A DNA stretch of 64,000 nucleotides from Microlunatus speluncae (lineage in GTDB: Bacteria; Actinomycetota; Actinomycetes; Propionibacteriales; Propionibacteriaceae), in contig NZ_VKCZ01000009.1 in assembly GCF_009299835.1 (NCBI RefSeq), positions 124,001-188,000 of the forward strand, in the 5' to 3' direction. Under the pieces are notes generated by a model. It had not been told where the DNA came from. It did not search any database and saw nothing but the letters and a program-made list of their open reading frames with translations. Within the stretch, counting starts at the first letter, position 1, and every line of letters begins with the position of its first letter. The position numbers were made by a program, and so were the translations under genes. Below are positions 19,411 to 28,465 of this stretch, piece after piece.

Positions 19411-20700
19411 CTACAAGGCCGCCATGGCCGTCAGCACCGTGTCGACCTCTTCCGGCGTGGTGACGATGCTCGGCGCGAGTCGCAGGTACGGGTCGTCGTA
19501 GGGCGTGATGCTGGCGACGATGCGGTGCTCGGCGCGCAGTCTGCGGACGGCTTCGAAAGGCGCGAGCCGATCGTGGGAGCACATCACCAGACCGGCCGAC
19601 AGTTCCGGGTCGGCCGGCGTGATCACGGTGACCGCCGGGATCTCGGCCAGGCCGGCCTTGAGCTGCGTCGCCTGCTCCGTGATGCGGCGAGCGATCCGCG
19701 CCCGGCCGATCGCCCGGTGGAACGTGAACGCCTCCGGCACCGCCCAACGATGCTCGAAAGAGTGGTAGCCGCCCGGCGTCGCCAGTCGGCCCGGACCCTC
19801 GGGCATCGAGAAGCTCGGCAGCACCGGCGCGGCCGCGTCCCAGGCCCGGCCCCAGAGCAGGCCGGTGCCACGCGGGCCGAACATCCACTTGTGGATGCCG
19901 CTGGTGAAGAAGTCGCAGCCGAGGTCGGTGACGTCTTGGTCGACGGCGCCGAAGCCGTGGATGCCGTCGACGAGGAGCAGTGTTCGCTCGGCGGGCGCCC
20001 GGCCGGCGTTTCGTTCGGCCAGCATCGCGCTGATCCGGGAGATCGGCAGCCGGACCCCGGTGCTGGAGTGGACCCAGGTCAGCACCACCAGCCGGGTGCG
20101 CGGCCGCAGTGCGTCCCGCAGCCGGGTCACGATGTCGCCGGCGTTCGCGGTCGCCGGCTCGTCGTAGAGCCGTACCCGCCGGACGGACGCGCCGGTCCGG
20201 CTGGCGAGCTTGCCGAGCGCGTCATAGGTGCCGAAGAAGTCGTGCTCGCTGGTCAGCACGTCATGACCGCGGCCCAGCCGCAGGCCGGCGCAGAGCAGCC
20301 CCATGCCCATCGTCGTGCTGTCGGTGAGCGCGACGTCGTCCGGCTTCGCGGAGGACCCGAGGTAGTCGGCGGCCGCGGCCCGGGCCGCCTCCTCCAGGTC
20401 GACGTCGTTGTCCAGATAGCCCGTCGTGTCGGCATCCAGCCCGGCCCGGTGCCGGTCGATCGCCGTACGGACCGGTCGCGGATGGGCCGCGAGCTGGAAC
20501 GCGGCGAAGTGCAACAGGTCGGCCTGCAACGGAAACTGGGCCCGGACCGAGTCCCAATCCTGTGGATCGAACGCCGCCGCCGATTCCGCGTCCGACGGTG
20601 CGCCGGCCGGGTCGGGCGCGACCGGACCCGTGCACCCGACGAGGGCGGGAGTCAGCAGCGACGTCCCGAGCAGCGTTCTCCTACTGACCGATGGCTCCAT
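19411..20700 (-). CDS. Exported (Tat lipoprotein) class V aminotransferase-fold enzyme
   Basis: A 429-residue PLP enzyme. The N-terminus has a twin-arginine signal with a lipobox: SRRTLLGTSLLTPALVGC, so the mature protein should be a lipidated exported protein starting at Cys. The PLP lysine is in TSGIHKWMFGPRG, and DGIHGFG carries the pyridine-binding Asp. The fold resembles isopenicillin-N-epimerase/EgtE-type class V enzymes (cysteine desulfurases, C-S lyases). The reaction is unknown. An ATG at 20736 is in frame, but 20700 keeps the signal at the N-terminus. It is divergent from the sialidase-family gene by 160 bases. Confidence 0.75.
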   Translation of the reverse strand: MEPSVSRRTLLGTSLLTPALVGCTGPVAPDPAGAPSDAESAAAFDPQDWDSVRAQFPLQADLLHFAAFQLAAHPRPVRTAIDRHRAGLDADTTGYLDNDVDLEEAARAAAADYLGSSAKPDDVALTDSTTMGMGLLCAGLRLGRGHDVLTSEHDFFGTYDALGKLASRTGASVRRVRLYDEPATANAGDIVTRLRDALRPRTRLVVLTWVHSSTGVRLPISRISAMLAERNAGRAPAERTLLLVDGIHGFGAVDQDVTDLGCDFFTSGIHKWMFGPRGTGLLWGRAWDAAAPVLPSFSMPEGPGRLATPGGYHSFEHRWAVPEAFTFHRAIGRARIARRITEQATQLKAGLAEIPAVTVITPADPELSAGLVMCSHDRLAPFEAVRRLRAEHRIVASITPYDDPYLRLAPSIVTTPEEVDTVLTAMAAL

Positions 20701-20800
20701 TCGACGATTGTCCGGCGCCGAAGTGGCCGACTCCACCCACGAGCGACCATCGTCTCGTCCGGGATCACCACCGATGGCCGTTCCACCAGGTGTCAGCCGG

Positions 20801-20830
20801 TTGAACGTACGGTGAACGGACCGTTACGCT
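20801..20830 (+). promoter_or_regulatory. Sigma-70-type promoter of exported sialidase-family gene
   Basis: TTGAAC (20801-20806) and TACGCT (20825-20830) are separated by 18 bases. The predicted start of transcription falls in the adjoining palindrome at 20831-20846. Confidence 0.55.
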
Positions 20831-20846
20831 CATAGGACGTCCGATG
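20831..20846. promoter_or_regulatory. GntR-type operator, site 1
   Basis: CATAGGACGTCCGATG is palindromic at 14 of 16 positions and follows the -10 element directly. It matches the site at 27311-27326 at 14 of 16 positions. The likely binder is the FCD-GntR protein encoded at 29440-30150 (inference). Confidence 0.65.
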
Positions 20847-20860
20847 TGTCGGGAGGCATC

Positions 20861-22837
20861 ATGCCGCAGTCCGAGGCACCACTCCCCTTCAATCGACGAG
20901 CGTTCCTCGCGACCGGCACGGCCTTCGGCGTCGCCGCTGTCGCACCGGGCGGCCTCCCCCACGCCGCGGCCGACCAGGGCGCGCTGCTGGCCCAGGACCC
21001 GCCCTACGCCGAGAGCACCGTCTTCACCAACGCCGACCGATCGCTGCCGTACAACGTGTATCACCAGGTCGGCATCGTCAAGGCTCGCGACGACGTGTTG
21101 ATCGCGTACGCGGAGGGCCGGATCGCGACGTCGGATCAGACCAGGACGGTGGACCTGGTCTATCGGCGCAGCACCGACGGCGGGCGGACCTGGGACCAGA
21201 AGCTGAGCGTGCTGACCCGGCACTCGACGATCCGGCACGACGGCGCCGACAGGCCGGTGTGCTACTTCAACGCGTGCCTGGTGTTCGACTCCGAGACCGG
21301 CACCCTGTGGGCGTTCTGCGATCGCAAGATCGGCGAGCCGGACTACACCGAGGAGCACCAGTTCGACGCCAACCGGATGGTCTATCTGACCAGCACCGAC
21401 AACGGGGTGAGCTGGAGCAAGATCAACGAGGTGCCGGCCGCGTTGTTCGACGGCAAGCCCGGCGACCGGCATGTGTCGACCTCCGGGCACGGGCTGCAGA
21501 CCAGCAGCGGCCGGCTGCTGGTCCCGGTATCCCATCAGTACAAGGATTATCGGCCGGACTACACCTCGTCCTTCCTCTACAGCGACAACGGCGGCCGGAC
21601 CTGGCGGATCAGCGAGGAGATCCCACCGCGGCCGCCGTACGCCGGGTTCGCCGAACTGCGGATCGCCGAACCGGTGCCGGGCACGATCCTGGCTGTCGGC
21701 CGCGGCCGGAACGGGGACAGCGATCCGGGTCTCACCGGTGGACATTTCAAGGTCCGGTCGGTCAGCACGGACGACGGTCTGACCTGGTCCGGCGCCGTGC
21801 TGGAGCGCGACCTGCCGGAGTGGTTCAACGGAGTCGATCACGGCATGATCAACCTCGATCAGCCGCGGAACGATCTCTTGATCATCAGCTCCTCCGGCGT
21901 CCCGTCGGGCTTCACCGGGCATCGCGGAAACCTGACCGCGTACTACAGCCCGAATCAGGGCCGGGACTGGCGCCGCGGACCGCGGTTCGTCTCCGGCGCG
22001 TCCAACAACTCCGACCTGGTGCAGCTCGGGCCGGAGCTCGCCGGATGCCTTTTCTGCAAGGGAAAGTACGCCGGTCGGAGCATCTTCCAGTCGCCCGAGG
22101 TGGTCTTCGCCCGGTTCTCCCTCGACTGGCTGTACGACAACGACCGGGTGCCGCCGGCAGCCCGTTGGGCCCTGGACGAGGGCTCCGGCGAGCTGGTTGC
22201 CAGCTCCGGCAGTCAGCGCTACGACGGCCGGATCAGCGGCGCCGGGTGGGTGACCGACGGCGGCCGGTCGGCGTTGGCGTTCGACGGCTCCGGGGCGTAC
22301 GTCGACTTCGGTGACGTGCTCGATCCGGGGTCCGGCAGCCTCACCGTGACGTTGTGGTTCCGTCGGTCCACCGGCGCGCCACCGGGAGCGCAGCAGGGAT
22401 TGATCACCAAGGGCAACCTGGTCTCCGGCTACGCCGGCTGGTCGGTCGTGCTGGCGGCCGACGGCCGGCCGGTGGTCCGGATCAACGCCGGCGGCGGGAC
22501 CGCCCAGCGGGCGTCACAACAGCGGGCGACCGGCGTGCTCGACGACGACTGGCATCAGCTGGCCCTGGTGATCGACCGGGCGCGCCGCTCGGTGACCGGC
22601 TTCCTGGACGGGTCCAACGAAGGCTGGCAACCCGGCGGCAGCGGACCGGCCGGAAACGTGATCACCGGGTTCGGGGCCATCGACAGCGGCGAGCCGCTGC
22701 GGCTCGGCTGCACCAGCCGGGACGGTGTGCCGGCCGATTTCTTCGCCGGGCGGATCGACGACGTCCGGATCCACCGCCGCGCCCTGTCCGACCTCGAGCT
22801 CGAGGAACTGCACCGCGCCGGCCGCCCGGTCGACTGA
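20861..22837 (+). CDS. Exported sialidase-family (Asp-box) protein with LamG-like domain
   Basis: A 658-residue protein with a Tat signal, FNRRAFLATGTAFGVAAVA. A six-bladed propeller follows, with Asp-boxes STDGGRTW, STDNGVSW, YSDNGGRTW and STDDGLTW. The last 220 residues form a LamG/concanavalin-like module beginning about PAARWALDEGSG, with ITKGNLVSGYAGW. The canonical GH33 residues are not kept: the FRIP position reads VYHQVG, and the Tyr nucleophile position reads NNSDL instead of YSDL. It is therefore a homologue with another or unknown activity. ATG 20861 has GGGAGG four bases upstream; a GTG at 20846 lies inside the operator. Confidence 0.8.
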   Translation: MPQSEAPLPFNRRAFLATGTAFGVAAVAPGGLPHAAADQGALLAQDPPYAESTVFTNADRSLPYNVYHQVGIVKARDDVLIAYAEGRIATSDQTRTVDLVYRRSTDGGRTWDQKLSVLTRHSTIRHDGADRPVCYFNACLVFDSETGTLWAFCDRKIGEPDYTEEHQFDANRMVYLTSTDNGVSWSKINEVPAALFDGKPGDRHVSTSGHGLQTSSGRLLVPVSHQYKDYRPDYTSSFLYSDNGGRTWRISEEIPPRPPYAGFAELRIAEPVPGTILAVGRGRNGDSDPGLTGGHFKVRSVSTDDGLTWSGAVLERDLPEWFNGVDHGMINLDQPRNDLLIISSSGVPSGFTGHRGNLTAYYSPNQGRDWRRGPRFVSGASNNSDLVQLGPELAGCLFCKGKYAGRSIFQSPEVVFARFSLDWLYDNDRVPPAARWALDEGSGELVASSGSQRYDGRISGAGWVTDGGRSALAFDGSGAYVDFGDVLDPGSGSLTVTLWFRRSTGAPPGAQQGLITKGNLVSGYAGWSVVLAADGRPVVRINAGGGTAQRASQQRATGVLDDDWHQLALVIDRARRSVTGFLDGSNEGWQPGGSGPAGNVITGFGAIDSGEPLRLGCTSRDGVPADFFAGRIDDVRIHRRALSDLELEELHRAGRPVD

Positions 22838-22847
22838 CCGACACCGG

Positions 22848-23750
22848 TCAACGGAGGAAGCCGGCCCCGATGCTGACGCTGCCGCTCCAGGTCGTCACCG
22901 TCCCGTTCTTCCCGGCGATGGCGATCGCATCGGGATTGCTGCACCGCAGCTGGAAGCCGTCGATCTCCTGGTGCACATCCAGCGTGTCGCGGCAGCGGCC
23001 CTGGGTCTTCTGCGCCCAGGCCGCGATCTTCTGCCGGGTTGATTCGGATCCGGGCAGGACGTAGCCCAGGCCGGCCTGTAACGCCTCGACGGTGCGCCGA
23101 TTGGCCTGTCCGGTCCGATCGGGCGGATCGTTGCCGACGGCGGCCGCCGAGCCGAGGGCCAGGAAGCTCTCCAGCTGATCGGCGTCGGAGAGGTTGCGTC
23201 GTAGCGAGTAGGAATGCTGGTCGTTGTCGCCGACCCGCTTGGCGCAGCGAGTGCCGTACTTCCCCGACTTCTCACAGGCGAAACCCTTCGCCCGCAGGGC
23301 AGCGACCAGCTTGGCCATGCTGATCTTGGGGAAGCAGCCGGTGCCGCGATCGGGCCGGCACCGGACCGGGCCGGGCCCGGTCGGGGTCGGGGTCGGCGTG
23401 GCCGACGGTCGTTCGGCCGAGGCCGTCGGCGCCGTGGCGCTGCGCTCGGAATCCCGCGGCAGACTCCGGAAGAAGACCACCCCGCCGATGGTCAGACCGA
23501 GCACGAGCACGAGCGCAATCGCACCGACGGCGATCCACGGGCCGACGGAACGGTGCGGCCGGACCGGCCCGCCGGGCGATCCTGGGTATGGCGCCCCGTG
23601 CTGCTGGGCCGGCGGGCCGGGATGCTGGGCCGGCGGGCCGGAGTTCTGGGGCGGCGGTCCGGCGGGCTGCGGCGGCTGGGCCGGCACCCACCGCTGCCCG
23701 TCCCACCACCACCGCCCGTCCGGTGACCATTGCGGCGGAGCCTGTGACAT
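22848..23750 (-). CDS. Membrane-anchored hypothetical protein with W-rich N-terminus
   Basis: A 300-residue protein. It begins with QWSPDGRWWWDGQRWVP, a Trp-rich motif related to short DUF2510-like repeats, then a Pro-rich segment with repeated PPAQ units, and a single transmembrane helix (PWIAVGAIALVLVLGLTIGGVVFF). An extracytoplasmic domain with paired Cys residues follows (FACEKSGKYGTRCAK). It is an actinobacterial surface-protein pattern with no known function. Start choice between 23750 and 23759 is open. It ends ten bases from the opposing sialidase-family gene. Confidence 0.65.
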   Translation of the reverse strand: MSQAPPQWSPDGRWWWDGQRWVPAQPPQPAGPPPQNSGPPAQHPGPPAQQHGAPYPGSPGGPVRPHRSVGPWIAVGAIALVLVLGLTIGGVVFFRSLPRDSERSATAPTASAERPSATPTPTPTGPGPVRCRPDRGTGCFPKISMAKLVAALRAKGFACEKSGKYGTRCAKRVGDNDQHSYSLRRNLSDADQLESFLALGSAAAVGNDPPDRTGQANRRTVEALQAGLGYVLPGSESTRQKIAAWAQKTQGRCRDTLDVHQEIDGFQLRCSNPDAIAIAGKNGTVTTWSGSVSIGAGFLR

Positions 23751-23789
23751 GCGGCGCATCGTACTCACCGCCGGAGCCGAATTGGGGGA

Positions 23790-24677
23790 TCAGCCCTTGA
23801 CGGCGCCGGTCAGCACGCCCTTGGCGAAGTGGCGTTGCAGGAACGGATAGATGATCAGGATCGGGACGATGGAGATCACCAGGATCGCCATCTGGATCGC
23901 GGCCTGCGGCGGTAGGTGTTCCAGACCGAGCTCGGCCGTGCCGAGTTGGGTGTCGTTGATCACGTACGTGCGCAACACCAACTGCAACGGCCAGAGCGTG
24001 CTGTCGTTGATGTACAGCAGGGCGTTGAAGAACGCGTTCCAGTAGCCGACGGCGTAGAACAGGCCGATCACCGCGAGCACCGCCTTGGACAGCGGCAGCA
24101 CGATCGAGGTGAAGATCCGCAGCTCCCCTGCCCCGTCCACCCGGGCGCTCTCGATCAGCTCCCGCGGCAGCGCGCCGAAGAACGCGCGCAGTACCACGAC
24201 GTTGAAGGCGCTGATCATGGTCGGCACGATCAACGCCCAGAGGCTGTCGATCAGCCCGACGCCGCGGACCAGCAGATAGGTGGGGATGATGCCGGGCGTG
24301 AACAGCATGCTGAACAACACGATCAGCAGGAACGGACGACCGGCGATGAAGGCCGGCCGGGACAACGCGTAGCCAAGCAGGCTGGAGACGATCAGGCTGA
24401 GCGCGGTGCCGACCACGGTGACGAAGGTGCTCACCCCGATCGCCCGGGTCACCACGCCGCCGGCGAAGATCGACCGGTAGGCCTCGGTGTTGATCGACTC
24501 CGGCAGCAGCACCAGCCCGCCGGCCCGGGCGATCTGCTCGGCCGGGGCCAGACTGGTGGAGATCACACCGAGGAACGGGATGATCACCACGGCGCAGAAG
24601 ACGGTCAGCACGACGCCCTTGAGCAGCCGGATCGGCCAGGAGGCGATCGGCGTTCCGTGCACCACGGGCCGGGTCAT
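23790..24677 (-). CDS. ABC sugar transporter permease, MalG/YtcP type
   Basis: A 295-residue permease with six transmembrane helices. The cytoplasmic EAA loop is ELIESARVDGAGELRIFTSIVLPLSK. It belongs to the CUT1 carbohydrate branch of the kind that pairs with LplB-like permeases. It overlaps the upstream permease stop by four bases (ATGA). The ATPase subunit is not in this cluster, so a shared MsmK-like ATPase elsewhere is likely (inference). Confidence 0.9.
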   Translation of the reverse strand: MTRPVVHGTPIASWPIRLLKGVVLTVFCAVVIIPFLGVISTSLAPAEQIARAGGLVLLPESINTEAYRSIFAGGVVTRAIGVSTFVTVVGTALSLIVSSLLGYALSRPAFIAGRPFLLIVLFSMLFTPGIIPTYLLVRGVGLIDSLWALIVPTMISAFNVVVLRAFFGALPRELIESARVDGAGELRIFTSIVLPLSKAVLAVIGLFYAVGYWNAFFNALLYINDSTLWPLQLVLRTYVINDTQLGTAELGLEHLPPQAAIQMAILVISIVPILIIYPFLQRHFAKGVLTGAVKG

Positions 24678-25642
24678 CGCCGATACACCCCCTCAGCCCC
24701 GAACACGTGCGCCAGCCGGTTGGCGGCCAACACCAAGATCACGCCGACCACTCCCTTGACCAGACCGACGGCCGCCGACACGCCCCAGTCCCCGCCGAGC
24801 ACGCCGTTGTTGTAGACGTAGGTGTCCAGCACCTCGCTCACCCCACGGCCCACCGCCTGCTGCTGCAACAGGATCTGCTCGAAACCGACGCTCAGCGAGT
24901 CACCGAGCCGGAGGATGAACAGCAGGATGATGATCCCGCTCAGCCCCGGCAGCGTGACGTGCCAGAGCTGGCGCAACCGGCCGGCCCCGTCGACGCTGGC
25001 CGCCTCGTACAGCTCCGGCTCGATCTGGGACAGCGCGGCCAGGAACAGGATCGTCGCCCAGCCGGTGTCCTTCCAGATGATCTGCGACGTCAACAAGGCG
25101 TGGAAGACGTCCGGGTTGCCGATGATGCTGACCGTGCCGAGATCGTGCGACCGGAGGAAGTTGTTCAGCATGCCGCTGCCGCCCAGCAGTTGCTGGAACA
25201 GCGAGACGACGATCACCCAGGACAGGAAGTGCGGCAGATAGAGGATGCTCTGCACGATCTTCTTGATCCGCTCCGAGAACAACGAGTTCATCAGCAACGC
25301 GAGCAGGATCGGCGCAGGGAAGACGAACACCGACTGCAGTGTGGTCAAGATCAACGTGTTGCCCAGCGCCTGCAGGAACTGGCGATCTCCGGTGACGATC
25401 ACCGCGAAGTTCTCCAGCCCCGACCAGTCGCTGGCCAGGATGCCGAGGAACGGCTGATAGTCCTTGAACGCGATCACGTTGCCGAGCAGCGGGACGTAGT
25501 GGAACAGCAAGATCAACAACGTGCCGGGCAGGGCGAAGGCGAGCAACACCCGGTCGTCGAAGAGGCGTCGCACCAGCGGCGGCCGTCGCCGCACCGTCCG
25601 GGGGATGGCGAGCGACGGCCGGACCTCAACCTCCGTTGACAT
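24674..25642 (-). CDS. ABC sugar transporter permease, LplB type
   Basis: A 322-residue permease with six helices. The EAA loop is ELYEAASVDGAGRLRQLWHVTLPGLSG. LplB-type permeases take up complex oligosaccharides. The start MSTEVEV at 25642 lies within the 3' end of the binding-protein gene (17-base overlap). The permease, its partner and the binding protein form one operon transcribed away from the operator at 27309. Confidence 0.9.
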   Translation of the reverse strand: MSTEVEVRPSLAIPRTVRRRPPLVRRLFDDRVLLAFALPGTLLILLFHYVPLLGNVIAFKDYQPFLGILASDWSGLENFAVIVTGDRQFLQALGNTLILTTLQSVFVFPAPILLALLMNSLFSERIKKIVQSILYLPHFLSWVIVVSLFQQLLGGSGMLNNFLRSHDLGTVSIIGNPDVFHALLTSQIIWKDTGWATILFLAALSQIEPELYEAASVDGAGRLRQLWHVTLPGLSGIIILLFILRLGDSLSVGFEQILLQQQAVGRGVSEVLDTYVYNNGVLGGDWGVSAAVGLVKGVVGVILVLAANRLAHVFGAEGVYRR

Positions 25643-27260
25643 CGGTGTGGGCCTGCTGCAGCTCGGAGCGGATGTCCTCGCCGCCCGCGGCCAGCCAGTC
25701 CTTGACACCCGCGTCCCAGGCCGACACCGGCTGCTTGCCGAGGATGATCTGAATGGACAGGTCGTTCAGCGGGCCGTCGATGATCGCGCCCTTCTTCGAC
25801 AGGGTGTCGGAATACAGGCCGTAGGAGGCGTTGGCGACCAGACGCGGCGCTATCGCCTGCTGGATCTTCTGCTGCTTCTCCGGCACCTCGGGATGCCCGG
25901 CGAGGTAGAGCGCCATCGGCGCGTCGCTGATGTATTGCAGGCCGATCCCGGTCTCGACCACCCCGATCTTGTTCGGGACCGGGTCGGCCCCCTCCAGCGC
26001 ATAGTGCTGGCCCTCGACGCCGTACTTGCGGAACAGGTATTCCTGGGTGCCGAACGGGGCCGCCATCCAGTTGGCGATCTTCAGCAGGGTCTCGGGCGCG
26101 TGCTTGGTCTCGGCGTTGATCGCGGTGATGTTGTTCAGCGCCGCGCCCAGCCAGGGGGTGCCCTCGCCGCCCTCGAACCCCGGCACGTCGAGCATGTTCA
26201 CCGCGAACCCCTCGCCGGCTGTGTTGTCGGCGTAGTACTGGTTCCAGGCGACGAAGCTGTCCAGGTCGAAGCTGACGATGCCGCCGTTGAACCACTGCTT
26301 GCGGGCGCTCGCGCCGGAGGTGAACGCGTCCGGGTTGACCACTCCGGCCTCGACCAGCTTCCGGGTCGCCTCCAGCGCTTCGGCGCTGCGCGGATGCTCG
26401 TTGGCGCTGGTGAACGTGCCGCCCTCCTCGGCCCACAGGTACGGGATGGCGAGCATCTGCTTGACGTAGTTGGTCGGCGCCGTCGACCAGGCCCAGCGGT
26501 TGGACCGCTGATCCGTCAGCTCGACACTCAGGTCGAAGAACTCCTGGAAGTTCTTCGGCGCCGGATCCTTGATCCCCTTGGCCGCCAACAGATCCTCGCG
26601 ATAGAGCGGCAGCGAGGTGCGGGCCATGCCGCGCGGCACCGGGATGCCGTAGATCTCGCCGTTGAAGACGCAGCCGCGCCAGTAGACCTCGGGCAGGTTG
26701 GCCAGGAACGGATAGGCCTGCACCGCGTCGCCGGACAGGAACTCGGTCAGCGCCCGCGCCTTGGCCTTGAGCAGCCCCGGGACCTGCGCCGTCGCCGGCG
26801 GGATGTTGATCAGGTCCGGAAGATCATTTCCTGCCACCCGGGTGGCGAACTTGTCCGCGTACTCGTCGTTGGAGGCCATGCTGATCTCCAACGGCGAGCC
26901 GAGTCGCTTGTTCAGCTCGGTCCAGAAGGCGTTGTCGGAGACGGGCGGCGGGATCGCGCCGGGGATGTTGGTCATGAAGGTGATCGGCGTGCCGTCACCC
27001 GGAGCCTCGGTGATCGTCTGCTTCGGGTCCTCGGGATAGCCGAGATAGCCGTCCAGGACCGTCTCGTCGCCGGGCAGATCCGGCTTGACTCCGGCGAACC
27101 GCTGATAGGCCGGCAGCTTCACGGCGGCGTTGACCGCCGCTTCCCCACCGCCCGAGGTCGAGCAGCCGACCAGCCCGCCGGCGCCGATCGCACCGGCGAG
27201 GGCCGCGCCGCCGCCGAGCAGTCGTCGGCGCGTGAATTCCTTACGCATGTGGGCGTCCAT
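25626..27260 (-). CDS. ABC transporter extracellular solute-binding lipoprotein
   Basis: A 544-residue binding protein with a Tat-like and lipobox signal: RRRLLGGGAALAGAIGAGG, then LVGC. It is the large LplA type, with features such as NTAGEGFAVNMLDVPGFEG and YLFRKYGVEGQHY. It captures an oligosaccharide for the two permeases. The start at 27260 fits a GGGAGATGGGG run immediately upstream; an ATG at 27248 is the alternative. Its promoter region holds the operator at 27309-27328, shared with the divergent sialidase gene. Confidence 0.9.
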   Translation of the reverse strand: MDAHMRKEFTRRRLLGGGAALAGAIGAGGLVGCSTSGGGEAAVNAAVKLPAYQRFAGVKPDLPGDETVLDGYLGYPEDPKQTITEAPGDGTPITFMTNIPGAIPPPVSDNAFWTELNKRLGSPLEISMASNDEYADKFATRVAGNDLPDLINIPPATAQVPGLLKAKARALTEFLSGDAVQAYPFLANLPEVYWRGCVFNGEIYGIPVPRGMARTSLPLYREDLLAAKGIKDPAPKNFQEFFDLSVELTDQRSNRWAWSTAPTNYVKQMLAIPYLWAEEGGTFTSANEHPRSAEALEATRKLVEAGVVNPDAFTSGASARKQWFNGGIVSFDLDSFVAWNQYYADNTAGEGFAVNMLDVPGFEGGEGTPWLGAALNNITAINAETKHAPETLLKIANWMAAPFGTQEYLFRKYGVEGQHYALEGADPVPNKIGVVETGIGLQYISDAPMALYLAGHPEVPEKQQKIQQAIAPRLVANASYGLYSDTLSKKGAIIDGPLNDLSIQIILGKQPVSAWDAGVKDWLAAGGEDIRSELQQAHTDVNGG

Positions 27261-27308
27261 CGCTTCCCCATCTCCCTTGTTGGGCGTTCGCCAGAATTCG
27301 ACGACTAT

Positions 27309-27328
27309 GACATAGTACGTCCTATGTC
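27309..27328. promoter_or_regulatory. GntR-type operator, site 2
   Basis: GACATAGTACGTCCTATGTC is palindromic at 18 of 20 positions. It lies between the divergent transporter and sialidase genes and overlaps the sialidase ATG and a -10-like CATAGT. Its core matches site 1 at 20831. Binding of one dimer could repress both directions. Confidence 0.75.
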
Positions 27329-28463
27329 TTCAAGCCTGCATTCGGAAGTGATCTTCGATCCGGCTGACAGCGGCTACCACACGTACCGGATCCCGGCCTT
27401 GATCAACTCCGGCCCGACGGTGCTCGCGTTCTGTGAGGGGCGCGTCAGCTCCGGCAGCGACTCCGGCAAGATCGACATCGTCCTGCGCCGCTCGACCGAC
27501 GGCGGCACGACCTGGGGTCCGGTCACCGTGGTGCACACCACCGACGATGCCACCTGCGGCAACCCCGCGCCGGTGATCGATCCGGCCAGCGGGGACGTGG
27601 TGCTGCTGTCCGTCCGCAACCCGGCCGCCCTGACCGAGAAGCAGCTGCACGTCGACGACAACGCCTACACCGCTCGGCGGGTCTTTCTCCAGCGCAGCAC
27701 GGATCTCGGGCAGACCTGGAGCGAGCCGGCGGAGATCACCGACACGGTGAAGCGCCGGACCTGGGGTTGGTACGCGACCGGGCCCTGCCACGGCATCGCC
27801 CTGAGCCGGGGACCGCACGCCGGTCGGCTGCTGATCCCGGCCAACCACTCGGTGATCCCGGAGCCCGGCCAGGACCCGCAGCCTCGGCACCGGTTCAGCG
27901 GCGGCCACTGCATCGTCAGCGACGACGGCGGCCGGAGCTGGCGGATCGGCTTCGTCGATGATCATGTTGACGATGCCGACCCGGAGGCGATCAACCCGAA
28001 CGAGTCCGCCGCCGTCGAGCTGGCCGACGGCCGGGTCTACTTCAACACCCGCAACTTCGGCAGCAGGTTGTCCGGCCGGGTGCACGCGTGGTCCGGCAAC
28101 GGCGGCGACGAGCTCGAGCAGGGCTACCGGTCGGTCCGCGCCACCGTGGCGCCGGACGTGCAGGCCGCCCTGCTCCGGCTGCCGGACGACCGGCTGGTGC
28201 TGTCCACGCCGCGCGCGGCCGGTCGCCGGGTCCGGCTCGGGCTCTATCTGGCCAACGCCCGCGGCACCGGCTGGCGACGGGGCCCGCTGATCCACTCCGG
28301 TCCGGCCGCCTACTCCGACCTCGCCCTGCTGCCCGCCGATCCCGGCGACGCCACCGGCGGCGAGGGCCGACTCGGCGTCCTGTACGAGGCCGGCGAGCAG
28401 CGTGCGTACGAACAGATCCGGCTGGCCCGGCTACCGTTGTCGATGTTGGCGAACGGAGGATGA
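27324..28463 (+). CDS. Cytoplasmic exo-alpha-sialidase (GH33)
   Basis: A 379-residue protein with no signal peptide, so it is probably cytoplasmic. Canonical GH33 residues are present: YRIPALI (first Arg), EGR followed by SGKIDIVLRR (catalytic Asp), NESAAVEL (nucleophile-activating Glu), FNTRNF (triad Arg) and AAYSDL (Tyr nucleophile). Asp-boxes are STDGGTTW, STDLGQTW and SDDGGRSW. It would release sialic acid, or a related ulosonic acid, from imported glycan. The ATG at 27324 is probably leaderless; the reading frame extends far upstream but only as antisense to the binding-protein gene. It overlaps the DapA-family start region. Confidence 0.88.
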   Translation: MSSSLHSEVIFDPADSGYHTYRIPALINSGPTVLAFCEGRVSSGSDSGKIDIVLRRSTDGGTTWGPVTVVHTTDDATCGNPAPVIDPASGDVVLLSVRNPAALTEKQLHVDDNAYTARRVFLQRSTDLGQTWSEPAEITDTVKRRTWGWYATGPCHGIALSRGPHAGRLLIPANHSVIPEPGQDPQPRHRFSGGHCIVSDDGGRSWRIGFVDDHVDDADPEAINPNESAAVELADGRVYFNTRNFGSRLSGRVHAWSGNGGDELEQGYRSVRATVAPDVQAALLRLPDDRLVLSTPRAAGRRVRLGLYLANARGTGWRRGPLIHSGPAAYSDLALLPADPGDATGGEGRLGVLYEAGEQRAYEQIRLARLPLSMLANGG

Positions 28464-28465
28464 TC

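Noticed and set aside
20846..20860. GTG 20846 as the start of the exported sialidase-family protein
   Set aside because: It lies inside the operator, lacks a ribosome site, and adds no recognisable residues.
25521..27323. Upstream extension of the cytoplasmic sialidase frame by about 600 codons
   Set aside because: It is antisense to the ABC binding-protein and permease genes, and the sialidase motifs begin only at 27324.
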